A stretch of 64,000 bases of DNA from Bugula neritina (lineage: Eukaryota; Bryozoa; Gymnolaemata; Cheilostomatida; Bugulidae). Numbering within the stretch: position 1 is the stretch's first letter; each line of letters starts with the position of its first letter. The translations under genes were made by a program, and so were the position numbers. Positions 1 to 16,718 of this stretch are shown piece after piece. The DNA lies in contig CAXIUT010000183.1 in assembly GCA_964035545.1 (NCBI GenBank), positions 682,001 to 746,000 on the forward strand, read 5' to 3'. Below the pieces are notes generated by a model. It searched no databases. It was not told the DNA's origin and saw only the letters and a program-made list of their open reading frames with translations.

Positions 1-126
1 TACACTGTAACATATTGAAATACACTGCAACAAACTACAACATATTGAAATACACTGCAACGCATTGAAAGACACTGCAACACATTGAAAAATACTGCAA
101 CATACTGAAATATACTGTAACACACT

Positions 127-1774
127 GAAATATACTGCAACATACTGCAACAATCTGAAATACACTGTAACATACTGAAATACACTGCAACAAACTACAA
201 CATATTGAAATACACTGCAACACATTGAAATATACTGCAACATACCTAAATATACGGTAATATACCGAAAAAAAACTGTAACAGATTGAAAAATTCTGCA
301 ACATACTGAAATAAACTGCAACACACTGAAATACACCGCAAAATACTACAACATGCTGAAATACACTGTAACATATTGAAATACACTGCAAAACTTTGAA
401 ATATACTGCAACATACCGAAATATATGTTAAACTACTAAAATATACTGTAACACTTTGAAAAACAGTGCAACATACTGAAATATACTGCGACATTTTGCA
501 ATGTACTGTAACATACTGAAATATGCTGTAGCACACTGAAATACACTGCAACTCACTGAAATATACTGCAACATATTGAAATACACTGCAACATCCTACA
601 ACATGCTAAAATACACGGTAACATATTGAAATACAGTACAACACGTTGAAATATACTGCAACATACCGGAATATATGGTAAAGTACTGAAATATACTGTA
701 ACACACTGAAAAATACTGCAACATACTGAAATATACTGCGACACATTGCAATATACTGCAACATACCAAAATATATGGTAAACTACTGAAATATACTTTA
801 ACACATTGAAAAATACTGCAATATACTGAAATATACTGTAACACACTGAAATATACTGCAACATACTGAAATACACTGTAACATACTGAAATAAACTGCA
901 ACATACCAAAATATATGGTAAACTACTGAAATATACTTTAACACATTGAAAAATCCTGCAACATACTAAAATATACTGTAACACACTGCAAGATACTGCA
1001 ACATACCGAAATACACTGTAACATAGTGAAACACACTGCAACATACTGCATTATACTGACATACACTGGAACATATTGAAATACACTGCAACATCCTACA
1101 ACATGCTGAAATACGCTGTAACATATTGAAATACACTGCAACACATTGAAAAATACTGCAACATACCGAAATATATGGTAAACTATTGAATTATACTGTA
1201 ACACATTGAAAAATACTGGAACACACTGAAATATACTCTGACACAATGCAAAATACTGTAACATACTGAAATATGCTGTAGCACACTGAAATACACTGCA
1301 ACTCACTGAAATATACTGCAACATACTGAAAAACACTGTAACATATTGAGACATACTGCAACATACTGCAACATACTGAAATACACTGTAACATCCTGAA
1401 ATACATTGCAAAATACTGCAACATATTGAAATACACTGCAACACATTGAAATATACTGCAACATACCTAAATATCCGGTAATATACTGAAATATACTGTA
1501 ACACATTGAAAAATACTGCAACATACTGAAATACACTGCAACCCACTGAAATACATCGCAAAAGACTACAACATACTGAAATACACTGTAACATATTGAA
1601 ATACACTGCAACACATTGAAATATACTGCAACCTATAGAAATATATGGTAAACTACTGAAATATACTGTAACGCATTGAAAAATACTGCAACATACTGAA
1701 ATATACTGTAACAAACTGAAATATACTGTAACATACTGAAATACACTGTAACATACTGAAATAAACTGCAACAC
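127..1774. repeat. Higher-order block L1, copy 1
   Basis: This block of about 1.65 kb recurs at an offset of 10852 bp (10979-12626) and again at about 14881-16528. It includes the A-run monomer at 268-275 and the same ordered series of variants, for example a monomer with a gaacat change near 1070 that also occurs in the other copies. Boundaries were read by eye and are good to about 20 bp. Confidence 0.8.
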
Positions 1775-3490
1775 ACTGAAATACACCGCAAAATACTACA
1801 ACATACTGAAATACACTGTAACATATTGAAATACACTGCAACACTTTGAAATATACTGCAACATACCGAAATATATGTTAAACTACTAAAATATACTGTA
1901 ACACTTTGAAAAACAGTGCAACATACTGAAATATACTGCGACACTTTGCAATATTCTGTAACATACTGAGATATGCTGTAGCACACTGAAATACACTACA
2001 ACTCACTGAAACATACTGCAACATACTGAAATACACTGTACCATCCTACAACATACTGAAATACACAGTAACATATTGAAATACACTGCAACACATTGAA
2101 ATATACTGCAACATACCTAAATATACGGTAATATACTGAAATATACTGTATCACATTGAAAAATACTGCAAGATACTGAAATATACTGTGACACATTGCA
2201 ATATACTGTAACATACTGAAATATGCTCAAGCACACTGAAACACACTGCACCTCACTGAAATAAACTGCAACATACTGAAGTACACTGCAACATCCTACA
2301 ACATACTGAAATACAATGTAACATATTGAAACACACTGCAACACATTGAAATATACTGCCATGTACCGAATTATATGGTGGACTACTGAAATATACTGTA
2401 ACACATTGAAAAATACTGCAAGATACTGAAATATACTGCGACACATTGCAATATACTGTAACATACCGAAATATATGGTAGACTATTGAATTATACTGTA
2501 ACACATTGAAAAATACTGAAACAAACTGAAATATACTCTGACACAATGCAAAATACTGTAACATACTGAAATATGCTGTACCACACTGAAATACACTGCA
2601 ACTCACTGAAATATACTGCAACATACTGAAAAACACTGTAACATATTGAGACATACTGCAACATACTGCAACATACTGAAATACACTGTAACATACTGAA
2701 ATACATTGCAAAATACTGCAACATATTGAAATACACTGCAACACATTGAAATATACTGCAACATACCTAAATATCCGGTAATATACTGAGATATACTGTA
2801 ACACATTGAAAAATACTGCAACATACTGAAATACACTGCAACCCACTGAAATACATCGCAAAAGACTACAACATACTGAAATACACTGTAACATATTGAA
2901 ATACACTGCAACACATTGAAATATACTGCAACCTATAGAAGTATATGGTAAACTACTGAAATATACTGTAACACATTGAAAAATACTGCATCATACTGAA
3001 ATATACTGCGACATAATGCAATATTCTGTAACATACTGAGATATGCTGTAGCACACTGAAATACACTACAACTCACTGAAACATACTGCAACATACTGAA
3101 ATACACTGTAACATCCTACAACATACTGAAATACACAGTAACATATTGAAATACACTGCAACACATTGAAATATACTGCAACATACCTAAATATACGGTA
3201 ATATACTGAAATATACTGTATCACATTGAAAAATACTGCAAGATACTGAAATATACTGTGACACATTGCAATATACTGTAACATACTGAAATATGCTCAA
3301 GCACACTGAAACACACTGCACCTCACTGAAACATACTGCAACATACTGAAATACACTGCAACATCCTACAACATACTGAAATACACTGCAACATATTGAA
3401 AGACACTGCAAGACAATGAAATATACTGCAACATACTGAAATATACTGTAACACACTGAAATATACTGCAACATACTGAAATACACTGCT

Positions 3491-5650
3491 ACATACTGAA
3501 ATATACTGCAACATACTGCAACATACTGAAATACACTGTAACATACTGAAATACACTGCAACAAACTACAACATATTGAAATACACTGCAACACATTGAA
3601 ATATACTGCAACATACCTAAATATACGGTAATATAGCGGAAAAAAACTGTAACAGATTGACAAATTCTGCAACATACTGAAATATACTGCGACGCATTGC
3701 AATATACTGTAACATACTGAAATATGCTCTAGCACACTGAAATACACTGCAACCCACTGAAATATACTGCAACATACGGAAATACACTGCAACACATTGA
3801 AATACACTGCAACATACCAAAATAAATGGTAAACTACTGAAATATACTTTAACACATTGAAAAATACTGCAACATACTGAAATATACTGTAACACACTGA
3901 AATATACTGCAACATACTGAAATACACTGTAACATATTGAAATACACTGCAACAAACTACAACATATTGAAATACACTGCAACGCATTGAAAGACACTGC
4001 AACACATTGAAATATACTGCAATATACCAATATATATGGTAAACTGCTGAAATATACTTTAACACATTGAAAAATACTGCAACATACTGAAATATACTGT
4101 AACTCACTGAAATATACTGCAACATACTGCAACAATCTGAAATACACTGTAACATACTGAAATACACTGCAACAAACTACAACATATTGAAATACACTGC
4201 AACACATTGAAATATACTGCAACATACCTAAATATACGGTAATATACCGAAAAAAAACTGTAACAGATTGAAAAATTCTGCAACATACTGAAATAAACTG
4301 CAACACACTGAAATACACCGCAAAATACTACAACATACTGAAATACACTGTAACATATTGAAATACACTGCAACACTTTGAAATATACTGCAACATACCG
4401 AAATATATGTTAAACTACTAAAATATACTGTAACACTTTGAAAAACAGTGCAACATACTGAAATATACTGCGACACTTTGCAATGTACTGTAACATACTG
4501 AAATATGCTGTAGCACACTGAAATACACTGCAACTCACTGAAATATACTGCAACATATTGAAATACACTGCAACATCCTACAACATGCTAAAATACACGG
4601 TAACATATTGAAATACGGTACAACACGTTGAAATATACTGCAACATACCGGAATATATGGTAAAGTACTGAAATATACTGTAACACACTGAAAAATACTG
4701 CAACATACTGAAATATACTGCGACACATTGCAATATACTGCAACATACCAAAATATATGGTAAACTACTGAAATATACTTTAACACATTGAAAAATACTG
4801 CAACATACTGAAAAATACTGTAACACACTGAAACATACTGCAACATACTGAAATACACTGTAACATACTGAAATAAACTGCAACATACCAAAATATATGG
4901 TAAACTACTGAAATATACTTTAACACATTGAAAAATCCTGCAACATACTAAAATATACTGTAACACACTGCAAGATACTGCAACATACCGAAATACACTG
5001 TAACATAGTGAAACACACTGCAACATACTGCATTATACTGACATACACTGGAACATATTGAAATACACTGCAACATCCTACAACATGCTGAAATACGCTG
5101 TAACATATTGAAATACACTGCAACACATTGAAAAATACTGCAACATACCGAAATATATGGTAAACTATTGAATTATACTGTAACACATTGAAAAATACTG
5201 AAACAAACTGAAATATACTCTGACACAATGCAAAATACTGTAACATACTGAAATATGCTGTAGCACACTGAAATACACTGCAACTCACTGAAATATACTG
5301 CAACATACTGAAAAACACTGTAACATATTGAGACATACTGCAACATACTGCAACATACTGAAATACACTGTAACATACTGAAATACATTGCAAAATACTG
5401 CAACATATTGAAATACACTGCAACACATTGAAATATACTGCAACATACCTAAATATCCGGTAATATACTGAGATATACTGTAACACATTGAAAAATACTG
5501 CAACATACTGAAATACACTGCAACCCACTGAAATACATCGCAAAAGACTACAACATACTGAAATACACTGTAACATATTGAAATACACTGCAACACATTG
5601 AAATATACTGCAACCTATAGAAATATATGGTAAACTACTGAAATATACTG
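3491..5650. repeat. Higher-order block L2, copy 1
   Basis: About 2.16 kb of array that recurs at an offset of 4261 bp (7752-9911). It contains two A-run monomers (3640-3646 and 4250-4257) whose spacing is the same in the other copy (7901-7907 and 8511-8518). After 9575 the offset drops to 4260 because the second copy has lost one A. Identity is very high by eye. Confidence 0.85.
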
Positions 5651-7135
5651 TAACACATTGAAAAATACTGCATCATACTGAAATATACTGCGACATAATG
5701 CAATATTCTGTAACATACTGAGATATGCTGTAGCACACTGAAATACACTACAACTCACTGAAACATACTGCAACATACTGAAATACACTGTAACATCCTA
5801 CAACATACTGAAATACACAGTAACATATTGAAATACACTGCAACACATTGAAATATACTGCAACATACCTAAATATACGGTAATATACTGAAATATACTG
5901 TATCACATTGAAAAATACTGCAAGATACTGAAATATACTGTGACACATTGCAATATACTGTAACATACTGAAATATGCTCAAGCACACTGAAACACACTG
6001 CACCTCACTGAAACATACTGCAACATACTGAAGTACACTGCAACATCCTACAACATACTGAAATACAATGTAACATATTGAAACACACTGCAACACATTG
6101 AAATATACTGCCATGTACCGAATTATATGGTGGACTACTGAAATATACTGTAACACATTGAAAAATACTGCAAGATACTGAAATATACTGCGACACATTG
6201 CAATATACTGTAACATACCGAAATATATGGTAAACTATTGAATTATACTGTAACACATTGAAAAATACTGAAACAAACTGAAATATACTCTGACACAATG
6301 CAAAATACTGTAACATACTGAAATATGCTGTAGCACACTGAAATACACTGCAACTCACTGAAATATACTGCAACATACTGAAAAACACTGTAACATATTG
6401 AGACATACTGCAACATACTGCAACATACTGAAATACACTGTAACATACTGAAATACATTGCAAAATACTGCAACATATTGAAATACACTGCAACACATTG
6501 AAATATACTGCAACATACCTAAATATCCGGTAATATACTGAGATATACGGTAACACATTGAAAAATACTGCAACATACTGAAATACACTGCAACCCACTG
6601 AAATACATCGCAAAAGACTACAACATACTGAAATACACTGTAACATATTGAAATACACTGCAACACATTGAAATATACTGCAACCTATAGAAATATATGG
6701 TAAACTACTGAAATATACTGTAACACATTGAAAAATACTGCATCATACTGAAATATACTGCGACATAATGCAATATTCTGTAACATACTGAGATATGCTG
6801 TAGCACACTGAAATACACTACAACTCACTGAAACATACTGCAACATACTGAAATACACTGTAACATCCTACAACATACTGAAATACACAGTAACATATTG
6901 AAATACACTGCAACACATTGAAATATACTGCAACATACCTAAATATACGGTAATATACTGAAATATACTGTATCACATTGAAAAATACTGCAAGATACTG
7001 AAATATACTGTGACACATTGCAATATACTGTAACATACTGAAATATGCTCAAGCACACTGAAACACACTGCACCTCACTGAAACATACTGCAACATACTG
7101 AAATACACTGCAACATCCTACAACATACTGAAATA
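5143..7135. repeat. Tandem pair with 1070-bp period
   Basis: The stretch of about 920 bp starting at 5143 is repeated starting at 6213. The same arrangement of variants, including aattatactg and aaacaaactg monomers, is seen at about 2461-3350 (offset 2682). The second copy leaves the shared sequence near 7135, where it continues with aaatacactg instead of aaatacaatg. This is a local tandem duplication inside the array. Confidence 0.8.
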
Positions 7136-7751
7136 CACTGCAACATATTGAAAGACACTGCAAGACAATGAAATATACTGCAACATACTGAAATATACTG
7201 TAACACACTGAAATATACTGCAACATACTGAAATACACTGCTACATACTGAAATATACTGCAACATACTGCAACATACTGAAATATACTGTAACAAACTG
7301 AAATATACTGCAACATACTGAAATACACTGTAACATACTGAAATAAACTGCAACATACTGAAGTACACTGCAACATCCTACAACATACTGAAATACAATG
7401 TAACATATTGAAACACACTGCACGCATTGAAATATACTGCAATGTACCGAATTATATGGTGGACTACTGAAATATACTGTAACACATTGAAAAATACTGC
7501 AAGATACTGAAATATACTGCGACACATTGCAAAATACTGTAACATACTGAAATATGCTACAGCACACTGAAATACACTGCAACTCACTGAAATATACTGC
7601 AACATATTGAAATACACTGCAACATTCTACAACATGCTGAAACACACAGTAACGTATTGAAATACACTGCAACACATTGAAATATACAGCAACATACCGA
7701 AATATATGGTAAACTACTGAAATAGACTGTAACACATTGCAAAAGACTGCA

Positions 7752-9911
7752 ACATACTGAAATATACTGCAACATACTGCAACATACTGAAATACACTGT
7801 AACATACTGAAATACACTGCAACAAACTACAACATATTGAAATACACTGCAACACATTGAAATATACTGCAACATACCTAAATATACGGTAATATAGCGG
7901 AAAAAAACTGTAACAGATTGACAAATTCTGCAACATACTGAAATATACTGCGACACATTGCAATATACTGTAACATACTGAAATATGCTCTAGCACACTG
8001 AAATACACTGCAACCCACTGAAATATACTGCAACATACGGAAATACACTGCAACACATTGAAATACACTGCAACATACCAAAATAAATGGTAAACTACTG
8101 AAATATACTTTAACACATTGAAAAATACTGCAACATACTGAAATATACTGTAACACACTGAAATATACTGCAACATACTGAAATACACTGTAACATATTG
8201 AAATACACTGCAACAAACTACAACATATTGAAATACACTGCAACGCATTGAAAGACACTGCAACACATTGAAATATACTGCAATATACCAATATATATGG
8301 TAAACTGCTGAAATATACTTTAACACATTGAAAAATACTGCAACATACTGAAATATACTGTAACACACTGAAATATACTGCAACATACTGCAACAATCTG
8401 AAATACACTGTAACATACTGAAATACACTGCAACAAACTACAACATATTGAAATACACTGCAACACATTGAAATATACTGCAACATACCTAAATATACGG
8501 TAATATACCGAAAAAAAACTGTAACAGATTGAAAAATTCTGCAACATACTGAAATAAACTGCAACACACTGAAATACACCGCAAAATACTACAACATACT
8601 GAAATACACTGTAACATATTGAAATACACTGCAACACTTTGAAATATACTGCAACATACCGAAATATATGTTAAACTACTAAAATATACTGTAACACTTT
8701 GAAAAACAGTGCAACATACTGAAATATACTGCGACACTTTGCAATGTACTGTAACATTCTGAAATATGCTGTAGCACACTGAAATACACTGCAACTCACT
8801 GAAATATACTGCAACATATTGAAATACACTGCAACATCCTACAACATGCTAAAATACACGGTAACATATTGAAATACGGTGCAACACGTTGAAATATACT
8901 GCAACATACCGGAATATATGGTAAAGTACTGAAATATACTGTAACACACTGAAAAATACTGCAACATACTGAAATATACTGCGACACATTGCAATATACT
9001 GCAACATACCAAAATATATGGTAAACTACTGAAATATACTTTAACACATTGAAAAATACTGCAACATACTGAAATATACTGTAACACACTGAAATATACT
9101 GCAACATACTGAAATACACTGTAACATACTGAAATAAACAGCAACATACCAAAATATATGGTAAACTACTGAAATATACTTTAACACATTGAAAAATCCT
9201 GCAACATACTAAAATATACTGTAACACACTGCAAGATACTGCAACATACCGAAATACACTGTAACATAGTGAAACACACTGCAACATACTGCATTATACT
9301 GACATACACTGGAACATATTGAAATACACTGCAACATCCTACAACATGCTGAAATACGCTGTAACATATTGAAATACACTGCAACACATTGAAAAATACT
9401 GCAACATACCGAAATATATGGTAAACTATTGAATTATACTGTAACACATTGAAAAATACTGGAACACACTGAAATATACTCTGACACAATGCAAAATACT
9501 ATAACATACTGAAATATGCTGTAGCACACTGAAATACACTGCAACTCACTGAAATATACTGCAACATACTGAAAACACTGTAACATATTGAGACATACTG
9601 CAACATACTGCAACATACTGAAATACACTGTAACATACTGAAATACATTGCAAAATACTGCAACATATTGAAATACACTGCAACACCATGAAATATACTG
9701 CAACATACCTAAATATCCGGTAATATACTGAAATATACTGTAACACATTGAAAAATACTGCAACATACTGAAATACACTGCAACCCACTGAAATACATCG
9801 CAAAAGACTACAACATACTGAAATACACTGTAACATATTGAAATACACTGCAACACATTGAAATATACTGCAACCTATAGAAATATATGGTAAACTACTG
9901 AAATATACTGT
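7752..9911. repeat. Higher-order block L2, copy 2
   Basis: Second copy of the block at 3491-5650. It diverges at its right end where the first copy continues with a catcatactg monomer and this one with caacatactg. A one-base loss near 9575 and scattered substitutions separate the two. Confidence 0.85.
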
Positions 9912-10980
9912 AACGCATTGAAAAATACTGCAACATACTGAAATATACTGTAACAAACTGAAATATACTGCAACATACTGAAATACACTGTAACATACTG
10001 AAATAAACTGCAACATACTGAAGTACACTGCAACATCCTACAACATACTGAAATACAATGTAACATATTGAAACACACTGCACGCATTGAAATATACTGC
10101 AATGTACCGAATTATATGGTGGACTACTGAAATATACTGTAACACATTGAAAAATACTGCAAGATACTGAAATATACTGCGACACATTGCAATATACTGT
10201 AACATACTGAAATATGCTACAGCACACTGAAATACACTGCAACTCACTGAAATATACTGCAACATATTGAAATACACTGCAACATTCTACAACATGCTGA
10301 AACACACAGTAACGTATTGAAATACACTGCAACACATTGAAATATACAGCAACATACCGAAATATATGGTAAACTACTGAAATAGACTGTAACACATTGC
10401 AAAAGACTGCAACATACTGAAATATACTGCGACACATTGCAATATACTGTAACATACTGAAATATGCTCTAGCACACTGAAATACACTGCAACTCACTGA
10501 AATATACTGCAACATACTGAAATACACTGCAACACATTGAAATATACTGCAACCTACAGAAATAGGTGGTAAACTACTGAAATATACTGTAACACATTGA
10601 AAAATACTGCAACATAATGAAATATACTGCGACACATTGTAATATACTGTAACATACTGAAACATACTGCAGCACACTGAATTAGACTGCAGCTCACTGA
10701 AATATACTGCATTATACTGAAATTCACTGCAGCATCCTACAACATGCTGAAATACACTGTAACATAATGAAATACACTGCAACAAACTACAACATATTGA
10801 AATACACTGCAACGCATTGAAAGACACTGCAACACATTGAAATATACTGCAATATACTAATATATATGGTAAACTGCTGAAATATACTTTAACACATTGA
10901 AAAATACTGCAACATACTGAAATATACTGTAACACACTGAAATATACTGCAACATACTGAAATACACTGCTAGATACTGA

Positions 10981-12815
10981 AATATACTGCAACATACTGC
11001 AACAATCTGAAATACACTGTAACATACTGAAATACACTGCAACAAACTACAACATATTGAAATACACTGCAACACATTGAAATATACCGCAACATACCTA
11101 AATATACGGTAATATACCGAAAAAAAACTGTAACAGATTGAAAAATTCTGCAACATACTGAAATAAACTGCAACACACTGAAATACACCGCAAAATACTA
11201 CAACATACTGAAATACACTGTAACATATTGAAATACACTGCAACACTTTGAAATATACTGCAACATACCGAAATATATGTTAAACTACTAAAATATACTG
11301 TAACACTTTGAAAAACAGTGCAACATACTGAAATATACTGCGACATTTTGCAATGTACTGTAACATACTGAAATATGCTGTAGCACACTGAAATACACTG
11401 CAACTCACTGAAATATACTGCAACATATTGAAATACACTGCAATATCCTACAACATGCTAAAATACACTATAACATATTGAAATACAGTACAACACATTG
11501 AAATATACTGCAACATACCGGAATATATGGTAAAGTACTGAAATATACTGTAACACACTGAAAAATACTGCAACATACTGAAATATACTGCGACACATTG
11601 CAATATACTGCAACATACCAAAATATATGGTAAACTACTGAAATATACTTTGACACACCGAAAAATACTGCAACATACTGAAATATACTGTAACACACTG
11701 AAATATACTGCAACATACTGAAATACACTGTAACATACTGAAATAAACTGCAACATACCAAAATATATGGTAAACTACTGAAATATACTTTAACACATTG
11801 AAAAATCCTGCAACATACTAAAATATACTGTAACACACTGCAAGATACTGCAACATACCGAAATACACTGTAACATAGTGAAACACACTGCAACATACTG
11901 CATTATACTGACATACACTGGAACATATTGAAATACACTGCAACATCCTACAACATGCTGAAATACGCTGTAACATATTGAAATACACTGCAACACATTG
12001 AAAAATACTGCAACATACAGAAATATATGGTAAACTATTGAATTATACTGTAACACATTGAAAAATACTGGAACACACTGAAATATACTCTGACACAATG
12101 CAAAATACTGTAACATACTGAAATATGCTGTAGCACACTGAAATACACTGCAACTCACTGAAATATACTGCAACATACTGAAAAACACTGTAACATATTG
12201 AGACATACTGCAACATACTGCAACATACTGAAATACACTGTAACATCCTGAAATACATTGCAAAATACTGCAACATATTGAAATACACTGCAACACATTG
12301 AAATATACTGCAACATACCTAAATATCCGGTAATATACTGAAATATACTGTAACACATTGAAAAATACTGCAACATACTGAAATACACTGCAACCCACTG
12401 AAATACATCGCAAAAGACTACAACATACTGAAATACACTGTAACATATTGAAATACACTGCAACACATTGAAATATACTGCAACCTATAGAAATATATGG
12501 TAAACTACTGAAATATACTGTAACGCATTGAAAAATACTGCAACATACTGAAATATACTGTAACAAACTGAAATATACTGCAACATACTGAAATACACTG
12601 TAACATACTGAAATAAACTGCAACATACTGAAGTACACTGCAACATCCTACAACATACTGAAACACAATGTAACATATTGAAACACACTGCAACACATTG
12701 AAATATACTGCCATGTACCGAATTATATGGTGGACTACTGAAATATACTGTAACACATTGAAAAATACTGCAAGATACTGAAATATACTGCGACACATTG
12801 CAATATACTGTAACA
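10981..12815. repeat. Higher-order block L1, copy 2 (extended)
   Basis: About 1.83 kb recurring at an offset of 3902 bp (14883-16718). Its first 1.65 kb is also shared with 127-1774. The later copy has one extra A near 16666, which shifts the 10-bp phase by one. Ends are approximate. Confidence 0.8.
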
Positions 12816-14882
12816 TACCGAAATATATGGTAAACTATTGAATTATACTGTAACACATTGAAAAATACTGAAACAAACTGAAATATACTCTGACACAATG
12901 CAAAATACTGTAACATACTGAAATATGCTGTAGCACACTGAAATACACTGCAACTCACTGAAATATACTGCAACATACTGAAAAACACTGTAACATATTG
13001 AGACATACTGCAACATACTGCAACATACTGAAATACACTGTAACATACTGAAATACATTGCAAAATACTGCAACATATTGAAATACACTGCAACACATTG
13101 AAATATACTGCAACATACCTAAATATCCGGTAATATACTGAGTTATACTGTAACACATTGAAAAATACTGCAACATACTGAAATACAGTGCAACCCACTG
13201 AAATACATCGCAAAAGACTACAACATACTGAAATACACTGTAACATATTGAAATACACTGCAACACATTGAAATATACTGCAACCTATAGAAATATATGA
13301 TAAACTACTGAAATATACTGTAACACATTGAAAAATACTGCAACATACTGAAACATACTGCGACACATTGCAATATACTGTAACATACTGAAACATGCTG
13401 TAGCACACTGAAATAGACTGCAGCTCACTGAAATATACTGCAACATACTGAAATTCACTGCAGCATCCTACAACATGCTGAAATACACTGTAACATATTG
13501 AAATACACTGCAACACATTGAAATATACTGCAACATACCGCAATATATGGTAAACTACTGAAATATACTGTAACACATCGAAAAATACTGCATCATACTG
13601 AAATATACTGCGACATAATGCAATATTCTGTAACATACTGAGATATGCTGTAGCACACTGAAATACACTACAACTCACTGAAACATACTGCAACATACTG
13701 AAATACACTGTAACATCCTACAACATACTGAAATACACAGTAACATATTGAAATACACTGCAACACATTGAAATATACTGCAACATACCTAAATATACGG
13801 TAATATACTGAAATATACTGTAACACATTGAAAAATACTGCAAGATACTGAAATATACTGTGACACATTGCAATATACTGTAACATACTGAAATATGCTC
13901 AAGCACACTGAAACACACTGCACCTCACTGAAACATACTGCAACATACTGAAATACACTGCAACATCCTACAACATACTGAAATACACTGCAACATATTG
14001 AAAGACACTGCAAGACAATGAAATATACTGCGACATACTGAAATATACTGTAACACACTGAAATATACTGCAACATACTGAAATACACTGCTACATACTG
14101 AAATATACTGCAACATACTGCAACATACTGAAATACACTGTAACATACTGAAATACACTGCAACAAACTACAACATATTGAAATACACTGCAACATATTG
14201 AAATATACTGCAACATACCTAAATATACAGTAATATAGCGGAAAAAAACTGTAACAGATTGACAAATTCTGCAAAATACTGAAATATACTGCGACGCATT
14301 GCAATATACTGTAACATACTGAAATATGCTCTAGCACACTGAAATACACTGCAACCCACTGAAATATACTGCAACATACGGAAATACACTGCAACACATT
14401 GAAATACACTGCAACATACCAAAATAAATGGTAAACTACTGAAATATACTTTAACACATTGAAAAATACTGCAACATACTGAAATATACTGTAACACACT
14501 GAAATATACTGCAACATACTGAAATACACTGTAACATATTGAAATACACTGCAACAAACTACAACATATTGAAATACACTGCAACGCATTGAAATACACT
14601 GCAACACATTGAAATATACTGCAACATACCTAAATATCCGGTAATATACTGAAATATACTGTAACACATTGAAAAATACTGCAACATACTGAAATACACT
14701 GCAACCCACTGAAATACATCGCAAAAGACTACAACATACTGAAATACACTGTAACATATTGAAATACACTGCAACACATTGAAATATACTGCAACCTATA
14801 GACATATATGGTAAACTACTGAAATATACTGTAACGCATTGAAAAATACTGCAACATACTGAAATATACTGTAACACACTGA

Positions 14883-16718
14883 AATATACTGCAACATACT
14901 GCAACAATCTGTAATACACTGTAACATACTGAAATACACTGCAACAAACTACAACATATTGAAATACACTGCAACACATTGAAATATACTGCAACATACC
15001 TAAATATACGGTAATATACCGAAAAAAAACTGTAACAGATTGAAAAATTCTGCAACATACTGAAATAAACTGCAACACACTGAAATACACCGCAAAATAC
15101 TACAACATACTGAAATACACTGTAACATATTGAAATACACTGCAACACTTTGAAATATACTGCAACATACCGAAATATATGTTAAACTACTAAAATACAC
15201 TGTAACACTTTGAAAAACAGTGCAACATACTGAAATATACTGCGACACTTTGCAATGTACTGTAACATACTGAAATATGCTGTAGCACACTGAAATACAC
15301 TGCAACTCACTGAAATATACTGCAACATATTGAAATACACTGCAACATCCTACAACATGCTAAAATACACGGTAACATATTGAAATACAGTACAACACGT
15401 TGAAATATACTGCAACATACCGGAATATATGGTAAAGTACTGAAATATACTGTAACACACTGAAAAATACTGCATTATACTGAAATATACTGCGACACAT
15501 TGCAATATACTGCAACATACCAAAATATATGGTAAACTACTGAAATATACTTTGACACACCGAAAAATACTGCAACATACTGAAATATACTGTAACACAC
15601 TGAAATATACTGCAACATACTGAAATACACTGTAACATACTGAAATAAACTGCAACATACCAAAATATATGGTAAACTACTGAAATATACTTTAACACAT
15701 TGAAAAATCCTGCAACATACTAAAATATACTGTAACACACTGCAAGATACTGCAACATACCGAAATACACTGTAACATAGTGAAACACACTGCAACATAC
15801 TGCATTATACTGACATACACTGGAACATATTGAAATACACTGCAACATCCTACAACATGCTGAAATACGCTGTAACATATTGAAATACACTGCAACACAT
15901 TGAAAAATACTGCAACATACCGAAATATATGGTAAACTATTGAATTATACTGTAACACATTGAAAAATACTGGAACACACTGAAATATACTCTGACACAA
16001 TGCAAAATACTGTAACATACTGAAATATGCTGTAGCACACTGAAATACACTGCAACTCACTGAAATATACTGCAACATACTGAAAAACACTGTAACATAT
16101 TGAGACATACTGCAACATACTGCAACATACTGAAATACACTGTAACATACTGAAATACATTGCAAAATACTGCAACATATTGAAATACACTGCAACACAT
16201 TGAAATATACTGCAACATACCTAAATATCCGGTAATATACTGAAATATACTGTAACACATTGAAAAATACTGCAACATACTGAAATACACTGCAACCCAC
16301 TGAAATACATCGCAAAAGACTACAACATACTGAAATACACTGTAACATATTGAAATACACTGCAACACATTGAAATATACTGCAACCTATAGAAATATGT
16401 GGTAAACTATTGAAATATACTGTAACGCATTGAAAAATACTGCAACATCCTGAAATATACTGTAACAAACTGAAATATACTGCAACATACTGAAATACAC
16501 TGTAACATACTGAAATAAACTGCAACATACTGAAGTACACTGCAACATCCTACAACATACTGAAAGACAATGTAACATATTGAAACACACTGCAACACAT
16601 TGAAATATACTGCAATGTACCGAATTATATGGTGGACTACTGAAATATACTGTAACACATTGAAAAAATACTGCAAGATACTGAAATATACTGCGACACA
16701 TTGCAATATACTGTAACA
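14883..16718. repeat. Higher-order block L1, copy 3
   Basis: Third copy of the block that also starts near 127 and near 10981. Differences from the second copy include a tgcattatac monomer near 15471 in place of a caacatactg type and a one-base insertion near 16666. Confidence 0.8.

Noticed and set aside
1-391. CRISPR-like regular repeats
   Set aside because: There are no unique spacers: the stretches between any chosen repeat are themselves copies of the same monomer, and the array is continuous for tens of kilobases.
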